A DNA stretch of 31,475 nucleotides from Priapulus caudatus. Lineage: Eukaryota > Priapulida > Priapulimorpha > Priapulimorphida > Priapulidae. Positions within the stretch are counted from its first letter, which is position 1. Each line of letters opens with the position of its first letter. The stretch spans positions 514,858 through 546,332 of the forward strand of contig NW_014577138.1 in the NCBI RefSeq assembly GCF_000485595.1, read 5' to 3'. The translations under genes and the position numbers were made by a program. Shown here piece after piece: positions 1-9,755 of this stretch. Under the pieces are notes generated by a model that searched no databases, had not been told where the DNA came from, and saw nothing but the letters and a program-made list of their open reading frames with translations.

Positions 1-75
1 CTCTCTCTCTCTCTCTCTCCAACTCTCTATCTCTTTGTCTCCCGAACTCTCTATGTAAACCTCTCTCCTGCGCTC
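1..75. repeat. CT-rich microsatellite and degenerate flank
   Basis: The window opens with a perfect CT dinucleotide run of about 18 bases. It decays into related CTCT-containing words up to about position 75. It runs off the window edge, so its true length is unknown. Confidence 0.85.
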
Positions 76-380
76 CTTCCCGCCAACTACCACGAGACCG
101 CCGGCGAATTTCCGCCTATCACCTGCGGGCCAACTGTTTCGCCGAGCTCTGCCGCTAGAGGGGGACCCACTGCACCCAGCATGGCGGCCCCCTTTGTTGA
201 TGTTACAATCGGAAAGCAAACCCCAGACAAAACAGACACAAAGACAAAACAATTAGACAATAACAAACATTCACTTATCTCCCCATCTCCCGGTACCCAG
301 GGGGCTACACCCCCACCGCTCTGGGAACCCGAGGGCTTGGTGCCACCGCTACACTGGCAAGGAATTCGTGTCAAATGAAG
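76..380. other. CpG-rich segment with CTCF-like and YY1-like motifs
   Basis: This GC-rich stretch is fused to the 3' side of the pogo-like transposase relic. The transposase reading frame runs on through it by chance, giving low-complexity glycine and proline protein unlike the family. It holds a CTCF-like core (CCGCTAGAGGGGG, about 152-164) and an ATGGCGGCC word at 181 resembling the YY1 site. No repeat family is recognised. The regulatory reading is inference from motif resemblance only. The segment resembles the GC-rich segment near 19.63-19.86 kb in having both motif types and the word GAGCTCGGCG (here on the minus strand). Confidence 0.35.
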
Positions 381-394
381 AACTTGAAAAAGAT

Positions 395-1715
395 GGAAAA
401 TATTCAAATCCACCAGTTTAGCCTTCGCCGTAACTTCCTCAAAAGCTTCAAAGCACACCCCTTCGTGCGCAAATTGTGCATCATGATCGTGATCTCTGGT
501 ACTATTGAATGCTTCTTCAAGTACCTCCATTGTGGCTAGAGCTGTACTTTTCCCATTCTTCACAGAGGAACCTGCTACACTTTCCACTACTGCTGCATCG
601 CCGTCTTCATTCTCTCCCTCGTCAATAGCAAGATCTGTCGCATCTGCTGCTTCAAATTCATGTGGAAGGAATATGTCTCTGTCGGTAGGGTATATTCCTG
701 TTTTACGGAACCCACTAGCTGCGACCTGAGCAGTTAGTGCTTTCATGTATGCATTGCCGAACAGTTCTGCAATCTGGAATGTAGTTACCACTCGACATGG
801 ATTATTTCTAAACCATTTCTCCTGTTCTTTATCATAGTATGTTGGAAGTTGTTTCATAAAGCTCACATCAAAAGTCTGCATTCTATGAGAGCAGTGTGTG
901 GGGGATGACAACATCACGACACCGTTGTCTCTGGCCCAACGAAGCGAAGGGCTATTGTACGAGTGCGTGTGTATGTACGTAACTATGTAGTATTACGAGA
1001 GCCCAGACCCTCTCATAACTTAAGATTGAGATGAAAATAACACATTTGCACAACGAATTGCAATTATAGTGATATTATATGTTAGTAAAATATGTGTTTT
1101 TCATGGAAAATACATCAGAAAACTTGCTTATCTAGCGGTCATAAACCAGAACAAACATTTACAAATAGCGTTTGTTTTCTTGTTTTGAAGGTTTTTTTCA
1201 GTCAAAGCAAATCAAAGCAGCCAATCAGAAGGCGCTATATTCTTCACTATGTTATACCGTTTGGGGGAAAAAATTCCGTGGCCCGGTCTATGACATCTAA
1301 GTTCTTGGCGTGTGTTGCATGGCCATCGAGTATCAAAATAACTGGGTTGTCCTTAGAAGCACCAGACGATCGGATGAAATGCTTCAACCAAGTTGTGAAT
1401 ATGTTCATTTGCATCCATACGCTCTTGTGACATGCATAGATTGAACGGATGGTGGTGTCCTATTGCACCAGGTATAGCTTTATCCATTAGTTCAGGTTTC
1501 ATTCGAAATCTTGGAAATATGAGCATTGGTGGAATGTAATGTCCCACCGTACTAACACAGCAGACTGCCGTAATAGCCTACCTTTTTTCAGCACTTGTTA
1601 GGGTTCCAACCAAGCGTTTTCCCTTCTTAGCCATAATCTTCAGTGGATTATGACAAATTGAATAGCCGGATTCATGTACATTGTAGATGTTAGCATTAGT
1701 TTGTTGGTTCTAATG
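395..1715 (-). pseudogene. pogo/Tigger-like DDE transposase relic
   Basis: Cut-and-paste transposase of the Tc1/mariner-pogo group (DDE_1 family). Visible in order on the minus strand: the first catalytic block, YNVHESG, about 1690-1665; KKGKRLVGTLTSAE; YIPPMLIFPRFRMK (about 1543); ILILDGHATH with the second Asp (1325-1327); HCSHRMQTFDVSF with the third acidic position (about 890); then EKWFRNNPCRVVT, FQIAELFGNAY and GFRKTGIYPTDRDIF, typical of the pogo C-terminal part. Family members have Asp in the first block; here the codon at 1674-1676 gives His. There is an in-frame TAG near 1580, a frameshift near 1375, and a 341-bp insertion at 938-1278. The N-terminal DNA-binding half is absent. The gene is dead. 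The family assignment is firm and the exact subfamily is not. Confidence 0.85.
932..1284. mobile_element. 341-bp unclassified insertion with 6-bp target duplication
   Basis: The word TGGCCC occurs at 932-937 and again at 1279-1284, exactly where the pogo-like reading frame breaks. Removing 938-1278 plus one copy of the duplication restores the transposase frame across ...IDRA/RDNGVV..., which is the family pattern at this spot. This shows a real insertion rather than random decay. The insert begins CAACGAAGCGAAGGGC and ends GGGAAAAAATTCCG. I see no inverted terminal repeats, no coding sequence and no A-tail. A 6-bp duplication fits several superfamilies, so I leave it unclassified. Confidence 0.7.
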
Positions 1716-2130
1716 AAATTTCTACTCAGCAGTAGTAGAATTACTCGCACTAATCGTAGTATGCCTACCCGTCGTACCCGATGTTGAAGCATATGAATCC
1801 AGTGCATCTGCTCTTGGTAGTCCATTACTCTCTCATTGATTTTAATTATGTTTCTGTGATGATATTTATCTCAGCATCAGCCGGCCCACCTGTCTTCCTC
1901 AAGTCGTTCTTTTTGATAACACTTTCCTTCTTAGCCGTACCACACATGTTATTCCACTTATACTTAACGTCGTCCGGCGAAAGAAATCAGTGGATTATGG
2001 AAAAACTTAGTTTCATGAGCCCTTACATTTCAATTAGACCCACAATATCAAACTTAGCAGTAACTATTTATTTTCTTTGAAAGAAATGAGTTATTTCCTA
2101 TACAATGAGTTATACATGGACAGTGTACAA
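1716..2130. other. No gene seen
   Basis: AT-rich sequence between the pogo-like relic and the Harbinger relic. Only short unsupported ORFs are present. It may hold the lost 5' part of the pogo-like element, but I cannot recognise it. Confidence 0.5.
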
Positions 2131-2132
2131 TG

Positions 2133-2700
2133 TCATATATTTATCGATTTATCAAAGTGCTGCCATGGCACCGAACCCGATTCTGATGAGAAATAAGTAG
2201 TCAGTAGGTCCCTCTGGGATTTAGCATCTTTTGTGGGATTTCGAACCATATCAAGAGATACACCTGTTAGACTCTGATCATTCCTCCAGGATCCTGCTGA
2301 CAATGTGTGATTTACGGTGTCTTCTACATCACATCTGCTGATATATGTGTGCTTATTTTGCTCAACCAAGTAATTGTGCAATGTGCAGGCAGCTAAAATT
2401 ACATCGGTCGCTCTATCAGGACTTAAATTTACTGAAGTGAAAAACACTAAATCGATTCGCTAAAATGCCAAGTGCATTCTCCGCGACTCGTCGAGCACGG
2501 GATAGTCGATAATTGAACATTCTTTTGCGTTGGTCTAAGTTTCGATGAGGATAGGGCTTCATCAATGTTTTGGTCATAGCGAATGCATCATCTCCAATAA
2601 CATGATAATTAATGGGATCTGGAATACCATCAATACTTTCAGGTGGTGGTAAAAAATTCAGGGTGTTGCTGGTTAATGCCTTAAATGCATCTATATCTCC
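2133..2700 (-). pseudogene. PIF/Harbinger transposase, C-terminal part
   Basis: DDE transposase of the PIF/Harbinger group (DDE_Tnp_4 family). The fragment starts just before the second catalytic motif. It shows GDDAFAMTKTLMKPYP (second Asp), then FNYRLSRARRVAENALGILANRF, which carries the catalytic Glu and the conserved RLSRAR block. After a one-base frameshift in a T run near 2450 it continues with FFTSVNLSPDRATDVILAACTLHNYL and a long variable tail ending at 2133. The N-terminal half, including the helix-turn-helix and first Asp, is missing. At its 5' edge it is joined directly to a piggyBac fragment with no spacer. Two separate lesions make it a pseudogene. Confidence 0.85.
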
Positions 2701-3362
2701 CTGCTCTGGAACCAAGTTATCCCCTTAAATGTAACATTCATGCATATAACCTGATTGTCCTGCTGCTTCCCAAATTTTGTAGCCCCATTTGTTGGTGTTT
2801 TTTTCATATAGACCTTCAAAGAGTGGTGGCCTTTGAAGGGAACAATTTGTTCGTCAACGGACATGTGGTTCTCTGGGTTTGCACAGTTTTCAGAAACAAT
2901 ATTCAAAAGTGGGGGGATTTTGTGCAGTCTGCCATACCCTGGTTCATCCCTGTTTTTCATTAACTCATTATCTGATGCATGGAGTATAGATAATATAGCT
3001 TCAAATCTGTTGACGGGCATGACTTCAGCCTCAAATGACTGCCTTGTTGCAGTAGCCCAGTAGTCCCTCCTTGATGGCATATGGAATACTGACATGTACA
3101 TTACAATTCCTAGCACTTGGCACATTTCTTGTTCAGTAACCTTTTCAATGTTCTTTTTTTCAACCATGCTAAATCGGTTGCTCTCCAGCACTAGAAGAGC
3201 AATAGCCTCTCTACCAAATAGTGCTATGAAAAAGTCAATTTCATTCCTGAATGTTGCAACTTCGCCTTTTGCAGTCAATACATTTTTAGACAAATCCCCT
3301 GGAGGTGGCAGGTCAACAATAAGAAAATCAAAATTGTATTTACACCTGTAGTGCAATGGCAT
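2695..3362 (-). pseudogene. piggyBac transposase fragment
   Basis: DDD transposase of the piggyBac type (DDE_Tnp_1_7), the enzyme of TTAA-targeting elements. The order matches the family: an N-terminal region with FRNEIDFFIALFGREAIALLV, then QVLGIVMYMSVFHMPSRRDYW, FEAILSILHASDNE, and MSVDEQIVPFKGHHSLKVYM, which holds the first catalytic Asp. A frameshift near 2780 follows; the correct frame then shows NLVPEQ. The fragment stops there, before the second and third catalytic Asp, at the junction with the Harbinger fragment. There is no convincing initiator region; the frame opens at 3362. Family call is firm; non-functional. Confidence 0.85.
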
Positions 3363-4514
3363 TCACATGACATGAGCAAATGTTCTTTTTTATGGCAAGC
3401 CATTACCTCCCAAACTGAAAACAGGAATGGAAGTAACACAAATCTGAATAGAAAACGCACTGTGTCAAATGTAAAATGCTTCTGTAAATGAAAACAACAC
3501 GTATATAAATTAAAATAATACATCCGTAAACAACAGAAAGCACTAATTGTACAATATAAAACTTGTCTTTGCGACTATGCACAACTCGAAATGGAAAACA
3601 CACTTATGGGAATGAAACACAAGCACGCCCGTAAACAGATAACTTGCTCGCGTAGCAATGACCTATTTATAGCGAGGCGCACAATGTAAACTACACAAGT
3701 CAGAATAAAACGAACGAAGATGCTTCCAGATTTCACCGCTTGGTGGTGTGCTGGAACTGCAACACAGTCTCTATGACAACGCGAGGAAGCGAATATTAAT
3801 GGAGGCGTCTACATCAAGGGTAAATACTCTCATGGCTGTCCCGAAATTACAATAAAACACGGAGACGGCTTCTTGACGATTAACATTGTCTTTAATGCGT
3901 AAGACGTAGACTGAAGATTACCGAAACAATTTTCCATCCGTCTTCAATCAATGAACTGCATCAGATCGTGCGGCTTTATAAACCTGGCTGTAGTACGTAC
4001 ACCACATAGCACACTCGTGTTACTCGTGTCTGCATAGTCTCGGAAAACGTATTATCAGGTATTCCTTATCACGTGATACTCTCAAGTGAATATTATTGAC
4101 CTATAGCACTAAACCACGACGTATGGTCAGACCTAGGCACGCTAGCAAGGTCATTGGGTGACGCTATTACAACAAACGGTACAAATTTACGAAATTTGGT
4201 CTCAACAACTCTAAAATAGCTTAGCTGTCATAGTCACGTGTAGCAAATTAACTTAAGGTGGCACATATAAGTTGTTTTCTTTGGAATTTATTTTTGCTTT
4301 GTCTGACTATCATTCTAACATTGTAAAGCTAAGTAAAGGTACGGCACTGGCACAGTCTATCGTACTGAGACTGAGAGTAGACTGAAACAGTGTCAGTAGT
4401 AGTACTACTTATCATTATTTGTGAACACATTTATCAAGAGTCAGCCATTGTGGGTGACAAGGGGAGAATTTTCGGAGGCCTTCCTCGGGGTGTGGTGAAT
4501 CAAGTTGTAAATAC
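3363..4514. other. No gene seen; likely mobile-element flank
   Basis: About 1.1 kb of mixed-composition DNA upstream of the piggyBac relic. Short ORFs on the minus strand are hydrophobic and match nothing I know. I see no tandem repeat, RNA gene or promoter that I would defend. Confidence 0.5.
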
Positions 4515-4582
4515 GGCTGAATAGGCTAGCTGGTAGAGCGTCTGACGCTACGTATGAAGTGCGTTAGTTCGAATCCCTTAAC
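4515..4582 (+). repeat. Degenerate tRNA-like sequence (possible SINE head)
   Basis: The stretch has an A-box-like TAGCTGGTAGAGCG and a perfect B-box core GTTCGAATCC at tRNA spacing. The D-stem keeps three pairs (GCT/AGC). The T-stem pairs badly and the acceptor stem has no 3' partner, so it is not a working tRNA gene. It looks like the tRNA-derived head of a SINE or a tRNA relic. It abuts the viral L fossil, which begins immediately after the B box. A SINE head without its own 3' body is odd, because most SINE copies are 5'-truncated. Confidence 0.5.
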
Positions 4583-5378
4583 TTTCTTGATCTTCGGCTC
4601 CCTCTCTTTAAACACAGCAGTCAGGATCTTGTCATCGAGAGGGACTGTCCGAGTCTCTACAGCAGCAACAGCCTCCTTGACGGTGATGGGGTCAGTGAAC
4701 AGATACTTCGGAATCACCCTTCCGATCGCCTCTTCTCTTTCAGGTGCTTTCTCTCCGTAAAAGGCATGATAGCCTCTACGATCAAAGTCCTCAATGCTAT
4801 TTGAGCGCCCTGTGCTGATCGCCTTGTCAGCAAGAAGGTCGGAAGCCTCCACGAAGTAATTGAAGTGGAGACACTCGGTTACAACTACATTTCTGAAGTC
4901 ATGAGAACTCCATCCTCGATATCCAGGTTCACTCCATCTTCTATCTCGTATGCTTTCTTTTATGTCGTTACGTAAAGGCTACGGGAGGCCATCTCTTGTG
5001 CATGCGATAGTACTCTCTACAAAAGAGATAGGCCCCTGTATGAGCTAAGTCCAGAGGGGCTTCTGGGTCAACCTCGACTGGCTTCTTTATGTCCTCCATG
5101 AGTGCACGTGCGGATGCCTCCGTGTCTAGAACGGGGAAGCCGAAGGATTTTGCTAGTCCCCCAATCTCAAGGTGCATTTGAGCCTCCCATAACGAAGTCA
5201 TCTTGCGGAGCATATAGTTGCAGAGTTGCGATCTCGAGTACTCCTTTGCCTCTTCCAACATTGCATCCACAAACTCATTTCTCAGAGTTGTCTCAACATC
5301 TCGAAGCATGGTGGCTATGGCTAGGGATGGAATGATCTTGACGATGTTGTGTATATTGTTCCCATAGGTTTCCAAATC
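4583..5378 (-). pseudogene. Endogenous viral element: RNA-dependent RNA polymerase (L) fragment of a mononegavirus-like virus
   Basis: A genomic fossil of the large polymerase protein of non-segmented negative-strand RNA viruses (Monjiviricetes: Mononegavirales or Jingchuvirales such as chuviruses). Seen in order on the minus strand: a helical region; EIGGLAKSFGFPVLD; LFCREYYRMHKRWPP; then, after a one-base frameshift near 4980, DFRNVVV..., DLLADKAIS, a GYHAFYG block, and finally KEREPK near 4620. In L proteins these blocks occur in this order and spacing upstream of the catalytic palm. The copy stops just before the palm, so the GDN catalytic motif, capping and methyltransferase regions are absent. 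A stop sits just upstream of 5375. It lies between the tRNA-like sequence and an oppositely oriented gypsy fragment. Not functional. Virus family cannot be set from this piece. Confidence 0.65.
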
Positions 5379-5397
5379 CTAGCCCTCAGATCCTGAC

Positions 5398-6714
5398 CCT
5401 CAGATGTAAAGTACTTGGGCCGTATTGTGTCTGCGGAGGGATACAGGGCCGATGATAAGGAAATTGCTGCCATGGTGGAGTTGAAGGAAAGAACCCCCCA
5501 CACTGTCGGGGAGGTGAGAAAGGTGCTCGGACTGTTGGGTTACTACAGGAGATACTTGAGGGACTACTCTAAGAGGGCAAAACCTTTGTTTGAGCTCCTT
5601 ACCAAGTCTGCAGCTCAAGACCCATCAGCAAGAAAGCGTAAGCCGTCCAAGCCCAAGACAGGTCAGCTCCCATCAAACGCAGCCATCAGTTGGCAGCCAC
5701 ACCACCAGGAGGTAGTGAGTAATTGCATTGACGAGTTAACCTCTGCACCTGTCATGGCCTACCCAGACTTCGAATTGCCATTCATCCTACACACAGATGC
5801 ATCTGGTGAAGGACTCGGAGCGGTACTCTACCAACAACAGGGCGAGTCGCTGCGGGTGATTGGGTATGCCTCGAGGAGTCTGTCCCCAGCAGAGAAGAAT
5901 TACCATCCACACTCGGGAAAACGAGTTCCTTGCGCTGAAGTGGGCCGTGACTGAACATTTTAGAAATTACCTGCTGCATGCAAAGTCCTTCACAGTCTTC
6001 ACTGACAACAGCCCCTTGACGTATATACTGAGTACCGCTAAGCTTAATGCCACGGGTTGCCGCTGGGTTGCAGAGTTGGCAGAGTTCTACCCATTTGAGA
6101 TCAAGTACCGGCCTGGAAGGGAAAACATAGATGCAGATGTGCTGTCCCGTGTGCCTGTGGACATGGCTGATTACATGACCAGATGCACCCAGTCAGTCTC
6201 TCCTCAGAACATCCAGGCTATTAGTAGTGGGGTGATCGCATCAGTCCCTGCAATATCGACAGTTATGGTGGCACCAAGCATGGTCGGAAACCATGATGTA
6301 ACAGTGGAGTGCAACTCTACCCAGAAGATTGACATCAAACAAGGTCAACAGAGTGATCCAGCCATCAGGGACGTCCTGCAGTGGGTTCGACGGAAAATAT
6401 ATCCCTCAGCCAGGGAAAGGCAGAAGAGTAGCGCCATCGCTGGGCGTCTACTAAGAGAGTGGGGGAAGTTAGAGGTAGATGATGGGGTACTGTACCGGAA
6501 CACCGCCACCAAGAAACAATTGGTTCTGCCAGAGGCTATGAAGTCTAGAGTCTTGAAAGAGTTGCACGACAATATGGGGCATCTGGGCGCCGACAGGGTG
6601 TTAGCGCTGGCGGTAGCGGACCGACAGTCTCGCCAACATTTGCTTCTATATCGTGTAGATGTCTCTCTGCGGGATATCCTTGGTCTTCTGCACCAAACTC
6701 CCTGTGGAAACTGA
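5398..6714 (+). pseudogene. Ty3/gypsy retrotransposon pol fragment (RT end, RNase H, integrase start)
   Basis: Retroelement polyprotein piece. It begins abruptly at VKYLGRIVSAEG (end of reverse transcriptase). It continues through the thumb/connection region with VRKVLGLLGYYRRYLRDYSKRAKPL, the RNase H block FILHTDASGEGLGAVLYQ and VIGYASRSLSPAEKNY. After a frameshift near 5915 come ENEFLALKWAV, FTVFTDNSPLTYIL and FEIKYRPGRENIDADVLSR. The final part shows the start of the integrase zinc-binding module (KELHDNMGHLGADRV) and ends within it. Catalytic D and E residues of RNase H are visible. Protease, most of RT, the integrase core and both LTRs are missing. Orientation is opposite to the flanking viral fossil. 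Confidence 0.9.
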
Positions 6715-7350
6715 TACAAGACATCTGTAATCCCATTGGGCTGACCCTTTTCTTTTTGTAGACAAATACGGTGGGAGTTCCAGTACTGCTTGAACTGGTC
6801 AAGGCTGTACTGGATGACTTGCAAAAACACATATGCCAAACAGTTCCTGTGGACATTATCTCGCTGGTTAAGAGCAAGAATATTGTAAGTGCAAAATGAA
6901 TGTTTTGAGATATTCGCATTTTAAATTTTAAAATTCCACAATAAATCATATTGCTCTTTGGTTACTATTTAGATATCTTTCTTTTGATGGCCCACTTGCC
7001 AAAAATGCACTTACAATAATTTTGCTCTGCCTAATTTTCGAAAAACCCGAAACAGGTTTAGTGCAATATTATTGTATCTTAAGACAAAAGTACACAAAAA
7101 TCTCATCCATTTAAGGAACTTTATTGATTTCAACAAAAACACATACCGGTAAACAATTACACAAAAATAGAATTAAGGCTTCTATGTCAGGACTTTTGTC
7201 AATTCCCTGAAGTAATAATTATTCAAAAATAAACTCTTTTAGGTAAATGTTCAACTTTATGTAATACACTTAACTTACTTACTTTAACTAATACACTTTA
7301 GTACATTTATGCCAACGTTATCATCAGAACGAAGGCCTACTGTGAAATTT
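6715..7350. other. AT-rich region, no gene seen
   Basis: AT-rich DNA following the gypsy fragment. It contains A-rich words and scattered TTTAAATTTTAAAA-like runs. No ORF, RNA gene or repeat structure is supported. Confidence 0.5.
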
Positions 7351-7355
7351 GGACC

Positions 7356-7864
7356 CTATTTGGACGGAAGTTGCTGATAGAAATGCCTGATATCATGAGG
7401 TAGATATGTGCACAGCTTGATCAAATCTGCTTTCTTTGAGGCATCAATTGGCAATTTTCGCTTTTGTGATAGCACAACCTTCGCTGTCAACTGACCTACC
7501 TCTCTTCCTGTACACTTTTTCAGTTTTCTCTCCACCAATTTCTTTAGAGAAATAGGCAGTTACATCATTCTCCTGTTTAGTATAACAGATATGATGGACA
7601 GATATAATGACGTCAAAAGCATTTTGTTTAATTCCCAACTGATTCAAATGATCAAAGTCAAAAATATCATTGTGTGACTTCGACAATAATGTAAGGCTTC
7701 TTCCTATTAGCATCATACATGTGCTGAAAGAAGCCACTTGGGGCATGGACATCTTTATGTTTTGTCTGACGCTCAATGCACGAATGCATACTGTCACATT
7801 CACTTTGACTATGACCCGATTCGAAATATTTCTGCTCAATCTTTGTAATATTCTTTGCCTTCAT
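7356..7864 (-). pseudogene. Relic of a transposon-associated protein with a SGHSQ.ECDSMHS.IE motif
   Basis: Three minus-strand frames together give the C-terminal part of a multicopy protein I recognise from many invertebrate genomes but cannot name precisely. The first piece (7864 to about 7675) carries KIEQKYFESGHSQSECDSMH, a block in which family members keep G-H-S, E-x-D/C and H-S-x-I-E. A frameshift leads to a variable middle with FDVIISVHHICYTK. A second frameshift near 7510 leads to KADLIKLCTYLPHDIRHFYQ, matching the family's usual C-terminal ending, then a stop. The family looks like an RNase H-fold transposase group; this is inference. Two frameshifts mark it as dead. Confidence 0.55.
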
Positions 7865-8770
7865 AAGAAATCAGATCAGGGCCGCTCGAGGACCCACCAA
7901 TCCAAATTCGTGGCTACGCCCTTGCATCTCTCAACAACTTGATTTGACAGTTACCACAGACACCCCCCCCCCTGGATCCAACCATATATCTACGAATATA
8001 TTCATCTATCTAACTACTTATCTGTCCATCTATGTTTCTAAGCACAGCTTGCATTACCGGATAGCCTGTTACCACCAACACGTACACTAATAATTAAATA
8101 AATAGTTGTAAATAACATTAATTAAATATTATTTACGGCACAATAAGTAAATATAATGGACATCACATCGTTCTAACGAGAATACTTTTGGTGTGTTGGA
8201 AACACGCTCATGGCGTTTCATCATTGGAATATAGTCGGTCACACGTAAATATTTCACAATATCAGAGAGCTGTCTACGAGGAAACGATCCACTTTTTACG
8301 CTGTCAGGTAGGAATAGTATTTCTGAACACGAGCCAGCTTCAGGCGTGTACATCAGGCGTAACTCTGCTTCTCCTTGGTACGTGCATGGCTGATAACCAC
8401 TCAATCGTTGCATGAAAACCTTGTGACGTGTTGATTCTCCGTCTCCTCGGCACGTTCATCTGTTTACAACGAGATGACTGGCACTGGAAAATAAATTATC
8501 ATGTCTATTGCAACTGAATATGAACAGCTATATTAATACTGCCTGTGGATTATGTACACATAGATTGTTTTTTATTATACACATTGAACAACGAGCAGGT
8601 CCGTTGTCCGCGCGATAAATCAATTGATACTGTAGTAACTTACGTCAGGTTCGTTTTACTTCTACTAAGAAAACCAATAGTATAAACAATTTACAGATAT
8701 GTGAAATATACCTATTCTATTTTAGCTTTTAATGCAACCAGAAACTTACCGATTACTTGATTTGGCCTTT
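7865..8770. other. No recognised gene; short poly-C tract
   Basis: Mostly AT-rich DNA. A poly-C run of about 10 lies near 7963-7973. A minus-strand ORF of 94 codons (8129-8413) is present but matches nothing known to me and has no supporting splice or start signals. Confidence 0.45.
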
Positions 8771-9068
8771 GACTAGATGGGGGCAGCCCTATAGACCGAA
8801 GGTCCGATAGACCGAATATTGCAAAGGGTTAGAGTTAGGGTTAGGGCATATATATGGTTTATAGTGGCATCATATGATTTATAGTGGCATTGGTGGATCT
8901 GCGGTATATTCACGTTCGAATACGGCATCAGTGGATCTCCGGATGCGTAGCCTGGAGGCTAGGCGACCGATTCCGGACGTGTAGCCACTGCGTATTCGAA
9001 TAAACCTTCGGTGTATCGGGCCTTCGGTCTATCGGACCTTCGGTCTATAGGGCTGTAACCGACTAGAT
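8771..9068. mobile_element. 282-bp MITE with 8-bp target duplication and inverted ends
   Basis: The word GACTAGAT flanks the element at 8771-8778 and 9061-9068. The body is 8779-9060. Positions 8784-8816 are a perfect 33-bp inverted match to 9023-9055 (core CAGCCCTATAGACCGAAGG). The outermost bases start GG and end CC. An inner inverted pair starts TTCGAATACG (about 8924) and is mirrored near 8991-9000. There is no coding capacity. An 8-bp duplication fits hAT, Merlin or P-type elements; the GG end leans to Merlin, but this is unproven. Internal GGTTAGAGTTAGGGTTAGGG is telomere-like. Confidence 0.9.
8828..8847 (+). repeat. Short interstitial telomere-like repeat inside the MITE
   Basis: Three TTAGGG-type units, one imperfect (TTAGAG), lie inside the MITE. 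This is too short to be a telomere remnant by itself and is most likely part of the element's internal sequence. Confidence 0.7.
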
Positions 9069-9069
9069 A

Positions 9070-9360
9070 GCCAGACAAAGTGTAAACACGTCAAAGAAAA
9101 CTCGTATCAATAATGATCGCAATGCCGTGGCTATGAGTTAATTAGTTACTTGTAAATATGGTACTATTCACTCTATTAGGATTTGATGTTGATTCCTCCA
9201 TATTCTCTGCTTCCTTGCGTTGTCCTAGAGATTGTAACAACCCTATAGAACCAAACAAAACAATAGTATCAATAATAACAAGCACCTAATGACAAGAGCC
9301 TTACAATTATATGTAAAAATATACATTGACAAGCACCATGTTGCCAAGTTCCAGGACTGT
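9070..9360. other. No gene seen
   Basis: Unremarkable AT-rich spacer between the MITE and the purine-rich tract. Confidence 0.5.
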
Positions 9361-9372
9361 CAATATTTGGTA

Positions 9373-9755
9373 TGTGAGGAGGGGATATGATGATAATGGG
9401 GGGGGGATGAATGCGGGAGGAGTTAGAGAATGACAGGAAAAAGTAGTGGATACAGGATAAGGTAAAGGAGGCTGGGTGAAGGTGGTATAGGAGGAGGGTT
9501 AGGGGGAGGTAGATAAGATGGAGAAGATGGTGGAGGATGGAGGAGGCAGAGGAGTGGAGGTGGTCGAGGAGGGGGAAGAAGATCGAAGAGGAGTGGAGAA
9601 GGTGGCGGAAGAAGAGTGAGAGAACGTAGATGGAGGCACAGGGGGAATGGAGAAGGAGGTAAAGGCTCAATGAGTGGAGGTGTTTAAGGATGGAGGAGCA
9701 TCCGGAAAAGAATTGGTTGAGGAATGAGGAGATATAGTAAGAGGAAGATAGGATG
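9373..9755 (+). repeat. Purine-rich (GGA/GAA) tract of about 380 bp
   Basis: The plus strand is strongly purine-biased, with many GGAGG and GAAGAAG words and a G run near 9400. The antisense strand reads as a spurious serine/leucine/histidine-rich ORF. The tract could form triplex or G-quadruplex structures; that is inference from composition. Confidence 0.7.

Noticed and set aside
1092..1430. 112-codon plus-strand ORF
   Set aside because: It spans the antisense of the pogo-like DDE core and the inserted sequence; no homology of its own.
4515..4582. Functional tRNA gene
   Set aside because: A and B boxes are present, but the T-stem and acceptor stem do not pair.
8129..8413. 94-codon minus-strand ORF
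   Set aside because: No recognised motif, no splice signal and no neighbouring coding; cannot be separated from chance.
8828..8847. Telomere or chromosome-fusion scar
   Set aside because: Only about three units, and located within a well-defined MITE.
9269..9670. 133-codon Ser/Leu/His-rich minus-strand ORF
   Set aside because: It is the antisense reading of the purine-rich tract.
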